Source: Desulfovibrio sp.
GTDB lineage: Bacteria > Desulfobacterota > Desulfovibrionia > Desulfovibrionales > Desulfovibrionaceae
Direction of reading: 5' to 3'
Assembly: GCA_014804905.1 (NCBI GenBank)
Contig: JAAUYX010000036.1
Location: 5,309 to 15,602 of the forward strand
DNA length: 10,294 nt
Shown: positions 6,725 to 10,294 of the stretch, piece after piece
How the letters are laid out: every line of letters begins with the position of its first letter
How positions within the stretch are numbered: the stretch's first letter is position 1
The notes under the pieces: model-generated
Databases searched by the model: none
What the model saw: only the letters and a program-made list of their open reading frames with translations
Told to the model about the DNA's origin: nothing
Program-made: the position numbers and the translations under genes

Positions 6725-7096
6725 ATGGCGGAACTGGACCAGAAATTCCTCGACGAGACCTTCCCCCCGGAGCGCACGGACGCCTTTTTTGACGCCCTTT
6801 TCGGCGGGGCAGAGGAAGGCGCGTACGACATCCGCCTGGTTCCGCTGGGCGTGACGGACAAGGAGGCGCACCTCGCCTTCGAGCTTCGCCAGCGGCCGGG
6901 CAAATGCCTGAAATGCAGCCTCACCTACGGGCTGCCCCAGGTGTTCAAACGGCATCCCGTCCTCAATGTGGCCGGGGTGGCTCGTGCCGTGGCCGGGCGC
7001 CTCGGCTGGGAGGGAGAACCCGAATGGGAGCTCGGCCCGACCGAGGAAGTGGACGCCGAAACGCATGTCATCCCGCTCAGGCTGGTGCGGAAGTAG
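6725..7096 (+). CDS. Conserved-looking 123-residue protein of unknown function
   Basis: I do not recognise a function. The protein is small, acidic at its N-terminus (MAELDQKFLDETFPPERTDAFF), soluble-looking, and without a signal peptide or membrane segment. A CxxC pair, CLKC at 61-64, sits mid-protein before the segment LTYGLPQVFKRHPVLNV (66-82); two cysteines alone would not make a complete zinc site. The ATG at 6725 was chosen because AGGAGG at 6713-6718 is six bases upstream, whereas the ATG at 6710 overlaps that site. It follows gluQ by 33 bp on the same strand, so it is probably cotranscribed with it. It converges on the secreted protein gene at 7219. I have an unverified memory of similar short Desulfovibrio proteins carrying an implausible homeobox-type name, which should not be taken as function. 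Confidence 0.75.
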   Translation: MAELDQKFLDETFPPERTDAFFDALFGGAEEGAYDIRLVPLGVTDKEAHLAFELRQRPGKCLKCSLTYGLPQVFKRHPVLNVAGVARAVAGRLGWEGEPEWELGPTEEVDAETHVIPLRLVRK

Positions 7097-7112
7097 GCGG
7101 AGGGGAATACGC

Positions 7113-7131
7113 AAAAAAGGGCGCGGCCCCT
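7113..7131 (-). terminator. Probable terminator for the minus-strand secreted-protein gene
   Basis: Read on the minus strand, AGGGGC-CGC-GCCCTT folds as a six-pair stem (one G-U pair) and continues into a T-run; six T in total follow GCCC. It lies ~90 bases past the TAG at 7219. The stem is short, so confidence is moderate. Confidence 0.5.
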
Positions 7132-7218
7132 GCGGCAGGCGGTGGGGCAACGGGTGCGCTGTCCAGGCCCGCGACGGCTACGCCTTTCCCGTGGATGTTA
7201 AAAAAACCGGCGTCGCAT

Positions 7219-7941
7219 CTAGAAATCCAACTTGAACTGCATCCCGAGGCCCAGGGCGGAATCGGGCTGGCTTGAGCCCGCGCTTTCCGCGGCGTGCTGC
7301 TCATCTTTAAGGATGAGCTCCGGGCCCACGCGGATGCTGAGGTCGTCCACGGGCTCCACATCGGCGAAGGCGCGCACCACATGCTGGCGGTCGCGCACCA
7401 GAATCTCGTCCGGGCGCATGGACTCGCGCATGGGCGTGACATTCCAGGTGGTCGTGGAATCCTTCATGCTCAGACCGAGCGATCCCTTGGGCCTGAAGCC
7501 CTGCTCGGAGGCGGCCTTGGCCTCCTCGGCCTTGGAGGCCGCCTGGGCCGCGGAAAGCGCCCGCTCGATGGCGTCCCCGGTGTCCACCGCACCATTGCCA
7601 GGAGCCCCTTTGCCCGGCGCGGTCTTGCCCGCCTGCCCCCCGGCTGCGGCGCTCTTGCCGCCGGGCGCGCCCTCGCCGCCTCCATTCCCCTTGGCGCCCG
7701 CGGCTTTGGCGGCGGATGCACCCGTGACGGCCTTTTGCTTCAGGCTCTGTGCCGGCACGCCGCGCCGCCAGATGGCCGCCTTGCGGTCCTCGGACTGGCC
7801 GAAGGCCCAGGACTGGCCGTGCAGCGCCTTTTTCTTCGCCTGCTGCTGCGTGGTGGCCGCGGCGCCCGCACAGGCCTCCTGCCCGAGCAGCAGGGCCGGG
7901 ACGGCGAACAGCACCAGCATAAGGCCCGCCAGAACTTTCAC
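7219..7941 (-). CDS. Unrecognised secreted protein with low-complexity linker
   Basis: This frame gives 240 residues from GTG at 7941. Residues 1-27 are a clean Sec signal peptide (MKVLAGLMLVLFAVPALLLG, cleavage likely after the AGA at 25-27). There is no lipobox at Cys24. Residues ~70-148 are Ala/Gly/Lys-rich low complexity, probably a flexible linker with a short helix. Residues ~150-240 look folded and alternate in a beta pattern (SLGLSMKDSTTTWNV, DDLSIRVGPELIL). The protein ends in GLGMQFKLDF; a terminal Phe with alternating hydrophobics resembles outer-membrane beta-strand ends. I chose GTG 7941 because GAGG lies six bases upstream and the signal peptide begins there. The ATG at 8019, overlapping the preceding stop, would add 26 residues and place a terminator inside the gene. 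It is downstream of an efflux operon, but a role in efflux is only inference. Confidence 0.65.
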   Translation of the reverse strand: MKVLAGLMLVLFAVPALLLGQEACAGAAATTQQQAKKKALHGQSWAFGQSEDRKAAIWRRGVPAQSLKQKAVTGASAAKAAGAKGNGGGEGAPGGKSAAAGGQAGKTAPGKGAPGNGAVDTGDAIERALSAAQAASKAEEAKAASEQGFRPKGSLGLSMKDSTTTWNVTPMRESMRPDEILVRDRQHVVRAFADVEPVDDLSIRVGPELILKDEQHAAESAGSSQPDSALGLGMQFKLDF

Positions 7942-7985
7942 CCAGCGCCTCGCGTCTTGCGCAGGGCTCTCCCCGCAAGACAAGA

Positions 7986-8007
7986 AAACCCGGCCTTGGC
8001 CGGGTTT
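7986..8007 (-). terminator. Intrinsic terminator at the end of the efflux operon
   Basis: A perfect 10-bp inverted repeat, read on the minus strand as AAACCCGGCC-AA-GGCCGGGTTT and followed by TCTTG, starts nine bases after the outer-membrane factor stop at 8016. The centre is tight, so the real loop is probably four bases or more. It lies inside the longer possible frame of the next gene, so it may either end the operon or control the downstream gene. Confidence 0.7.
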
Positions 8008-8015
8008 CCCGAACT

Positions 8016-9614
8016 TCATGGCCGCGCGCCCGCGCCCGTTTCCGCGCCGGTTCCCGCGCCAGTACGGGCCCCCGGCACGCCCACGGCCTTTTCTTCTTCC
8101 AGCAGCTCTTCCGTATCCACGATGGGGAAGGCCGGAGTCGCCCCGCTGTCCGACCAGCCGCCGCCCAGCGCCATGCACACACTGACCACGGCATTGAGCC
8201 TGTCGCGCAGGGCCGAGGCCAGCTGCAGCTCGGCGGCGAAGAGCTGCCGCTCGGCATCGAGCACCGTGAGATAGTCGGTATAGCCGTTGTCGTACTGGAG
8301 CCGCGCGATTTCCGTGGCGCGGCGCAGGCTCTCCACCTCGATCTGCATACTGCGCACGATGGCCCCGGCCTCGCGCTGGGCCGTGAGCGAGGTGCGGATG
8401 TCCTCGAAGGCCGTCTGCACGGTCTTGCGATAGGCGGCTTCAGCCGCGCGCTTCTGGGCCTCGGCGTCCTTGAGGTTGTACCAGTTGTTGCCGAAATCAA
8501 GCAGCGGGATGGAACCGGTGGCGCCGTAGCTCCACGTCCCGGCGGGATTGGAGAACAGGTTGCCCACCGCGGCGCTCAGCGTCCCCAGCGCGCCCGTGAG
8601 CGAAATGGAGGGGAAGAACTGGGCGCGGGCCACGCCGATATTGGCGTTATAGGCCATGATCAGGTATTCGGCCGCGCGGATGTCGGGGCGGCGCATGAGC
8701 AGCTCCGAGGGCAGCCCTGTGGGGAGCACCGGCGGCGCCGGGAGCACGCCGATGTCATGGCCGCGCGGCATGGCGCGGTTGATGATGTCGCGCGGCGAGC
8801 GGCCGATGAGCACGGCGAGCGCCGCCTCGGCCTGGTCCACGGCCACGGTGCTCGTGTGCACCTGGGCGCGGGCGATCTCCACCTCGGCGCGGGCGCGCTG
8901 CCAGTCGAGCTCGGTGATGTCGCCCTGCTCGTAGCGGCTCGTGTAGATGCCGAAGGATTCCTCGCGGCTCTTGAGGGTGCGCCTGGCCGTCTCGAGCTGC
9001 ATGTCCAGCGCGAGCAGCGCGAAATAGCCCTGTGCGGTCTGCGCCGCCACGGAAAGGCGCAGGGCCTCGTGGCCGATGACGCTGTTCATGAGCACGTCGC
9101 TCAGCATGGTGCGGCGGTTGCGGGCCTTGCCCCAGAGGTCCAGCTCCCAGCCGGCGGAGAGCGTGCCCTGGTATTGCGTGGTGGAGCGCGAAAGCCCGCT
9201 CTGGGAGAAGGGCACGGTATTGGGCGCCTTTTCCGAAGCGCTCTGCGCCGTGGCCGCGCCGGTGCCGCTCACCTGCGGGAAGAGGGCCGCCGTGGCTACG
9301 CCCACCTGCGCGGCGGCGGAGTCGATGCGCGCCAGCGACTCGGCGAGGTCCTGGTTCTGGGTGAGCGCGTCGTCGATGAGCGCGGTCAGTACCGGGTCAT
9401 TGAAGCGCGTCCACCAGTCCGTATCCAGCGGGGCCGAGCCCAGGTCCACGGAGCGCCACTCCTTGGGCAGGTCCTGGTCCGGCCGCTCATAGCGCGGCGC
9501 AAGGGAGCAGGCGCTGAGGATGCAGAACAGGCCCGCGCAGAGGAAGACCCGGGCGAAACGTTTCAGGGCTTTTCCTCCTGCCGCCGCCCGGCGCGTGGTT
9601 GGGCTGAAACTCAT
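8016..9614 (-). CDS. Outer-membrane efflux lipoprotein, NodT/OprM type
   Basis: This 532-residue outer-membrane factor would form the TolC-like exit duct of the RND pump encoded just upstream. The signal peptide ends in the lipobox ILSAC, lipidated at Cys36. Family landmarks are WELDLWGKARNR (156-167), the repeat-end motif LLMRRPDIRAAE (305-316), LLDFGNNWYN, the second-repeat helix YDNGYTDYLTVLDAERQLF, and the closing ALGGGW (482-487). It has two tandem efflux-protein repeats, each with long helical hairpins. About 45 residues follow GGGW, ending in a Gly/Thr/Ala-rich stretch not typical of the family. The ATG at 9614 overlaps the pump stop (ATGA), suggesting translational coupling. A CTG at codon 17 has a better-placed ribosome site and would leave a tighter signal peptide. 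The substrate cannot be read from the sequence. Confidence 0.92.
   Translation of the reverse strand: MSFSPTTRRAAAGGKALKRFARVFLCAGLFCILSACSLAPRYERPDQDLPKEWRSVDLGSAPLDTDWWTRFNDPVLTALIDDALTQNQDLAESLARIDSAAAQVGVATAALFPQVSGTGAATAQSASEKAPNTVPFSQSGLSRSTTQYQGTLSAGWELDLWGKARNRRTMLSDVLMNSVIGHEALRLSVAAQTAQGYFALLALDMQLETARRTLKSREESFGIYTSRYEQGDITELDWQRARAEVEIARAQVHTSTVAVDQAEAALAVLIGRSPRDIINRAMPRGHDIGVLPAPPVLPTGLPSELLMRRPDIRAAEYLIMAYNANIGVARAQFFPSISLTGALGTLSAAVGNLFSNPAGTWSYGATGSIPLLDFGNNWYNLKDAEAQKRAAEAAYRKTVQTAFEDIRTSLTAQREAGAIVRSMQIEVESLRRATEIARLQYDNGYTDYLTVLDAERQLFAAELQLASALRDRLNAVVSVCMALGGGWSDSGATPAFPIVDTEELLEEEKAVGVPGARTGAGTGAETGAGARP
9574..9579 (-). promoter_or_regulatory. Perfect ribosome binding site inside the outer-membrane factor gene
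   Basis: AGGAGG on the minus strand is seven bases before an in-frame CTG (9564-9566). Starting there would give a protein beginning with Leu/Met-Lys-Arg-Phe-Ala-Arg and reaching the lipobox Cys at residue 20, a classic lipoprotein signal. The annotated ATG also has AGGAGG, ten bases upstream. CTG starts are rare, so this may be two Gly codons by chance. Confidence 0.35.
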
Positions 9615-10294
9615 AGATCGTCTTCCTCCTCGTCCACGCTGCCCTTGCCGGCATTGGGGTCGGTCTTGCCGCGCAGTTTGAGCGAGATCTGCATGATGAG
9701 CTTGAAGAAATAGGGAAGGAACAGCGTGGCGATGCAGGTGGCGGCCAGCATGCCGCCGATGACCGCCGTGCCGATGGAGTGCCGGCTGTTGGCGCCCGCG
9801 CCCGTGCTGATGGCCAGCGGCACCACGCCGAGAATGAATGCCAGCGACGTCATGACGATGGGCCTGAAGCGCAGGCGCGCGGCCTGCATGGCGGCCACGT
9901 CGAGGCTTTTGCCGTCATGCCAGGCGTCCACGGCGAATTCCACGATGAGGATGGCGTTTTTGGCGGCGAGGCCGATGATGGTCACGAGCGCCACCTGGAA
10001 ATAGACGTCGTTCTCCAGCCCGCGGAAATAGGTCGCCACCAGCGCGCCGAACACGCCGAAGGGCACGGCCGTGAGCACAGAGAGCGGCAGCGACCACGAT
10101 TCGTACTGCGCCGCCAGGATGAGGAATACCATGACGAGCGCCAGCACGAAAATCATGGTGGTGTCCGAGCTCGCGAGCTTTTCCTGCAGGGCCGAGCCCA
10201 CCCAGCCGAGGGCGTAGTCGTTGGGCAGCGTGGCGGCCACGGCCTCCATGGCGGCGAGCGCCTGGCCGGAAGAATAACCATCAGCCGGGTTGCC
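9611..10294 (-). CDS. RND multidrug efflux pump, inner-membrane subunit, C-terminal part
   Basis: The frame is open to the window edge, so only the last ~228 residues of a normally ~1,040-residue AcrB/MexB-type (HAE1) pump are seen. The ATG at 10249 is internal. The sequence matches the AcrB C-terminal region: GYSSGQALAAMEA before the last transmembrane block, FLILAAQYESWSLP, RGLENDVYFQVALVTIIGLAAKNAILIVEFA, then RLRFRPIVMTSLAFILGVVPLAISTGAGANSRHSIGTAVIGGM and a final membrane helix. These are the last five or so transmembrane helices, followed by an acidic tail ending EEEDDL. The pump is proton-driven and works in a trimer with a periplasmic adaptor (not in the window) and the outer-membrane factor encoded next, which overlaps it by ATGA. 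The drug range cannot be told from sequence. Confidence 0.95.
   Translation of the reverse strand, partial: GNPADGYSSGQALAAMEAVAATLPNDYALGWVGSALQEKLASSDTTMIFVLALVMVFLILAAQYESWSLPLSVLTAVPFGVFGALVATYFRGLENDVYFQVALVTIIGLAAKNAILIVEFAVDAWHDGKSLDVAAMQAARLRFRPIVMTSLAFILGVVPLAISTGAGANSRHSIGTAVIGGMLAATCIATLFLPYFFKLIMQISLKLRGKTDPNAGKGSVDEEEDDL

Noticed and set aside
7307..8500. 397-residue minus-strand frame overlapping the efflux and secreted genes
   Set aside because: Arg/Pro/Ser-rich frame-shifted shadow; the overlapping frames carry clear signal peptides and family motifs.
8757..9713. 318-residue + strand frame opposite the outer-membrane factor
   Set aside because: Antisense shadow with no domain or sensible start.

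Overview
This GC-rich window looks like ordinary chromosome of a Gram-negative, probably Desulfovibrio-like, sulfate-reducer-type bacterium. The evidence is lipoprotein and Sec signals, an RND efflux pump with its outer-membrane factor, a flagellar rod-family protein, a HemW-type radical SAM protein, and short genus-flavoured proteins I cannot name. The genus guess is inference from general resemblance. I see no tRNA, rRNA, CRISPR array, transposase, integrase or phage gene, and no gene-free stretch longer than about 250 bases.

Left part (1-3832): the 3' end of a TPR protein on the + strand converges on a minus-strand cluster read pncA -> pncB -> hemW. PncA (nicotinamidase) and PncB (nicotinate phosphoribosyltransferase) are consecutive steps of NAD salvage: nicotinamide to nicotinate, then to nicotinate mononucleotide. 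They are only 16 bp apart. hemW follows after 86 bp, encodes a heme chaperone-like radical SAM protein, and carries an unusual C-terminal extension.

Middle part (3833-7096): a 253-bp divergent spacer separates pncA from a run of + strand genes. These are a small stand-alone flagellar rod/hook-family protein, an NlpC/P60 cell-wall lipoprotein with a long Lys/Ala/Ser-rich tail, a strong symmetrical terminator, then glutamyl-queuosine tRNA(Asp) synthetase (gluQ) followed closely by a 123-residue protein of unknown function.

Right part (7100-10294): a minus-strand efflux operon. The 3' end of an RND (AcrB-type) inner-membrane pump gene overlaps by ATGA the gene of a NodT/OprM-type outer-membrane lipoprotein. 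That stop codon in turn overlaps, again by ATGA, a possible start of a third frame. The third frame contains a predicted intrinsic terminator in its first codons. Its better-supported start is a downstream GTG that opens a clean signal peptide, giving an unrecognised secreted protein.

I found no clear novel system. The most interesting points are the terminator embedded between the efflux genes and the secreted protein, the competing start of the outer-membrane factor, the stand-alone mini rod protein, the histone-like tail of the NlpC/P60 lipoprotein, and the two unrecognised proteins.
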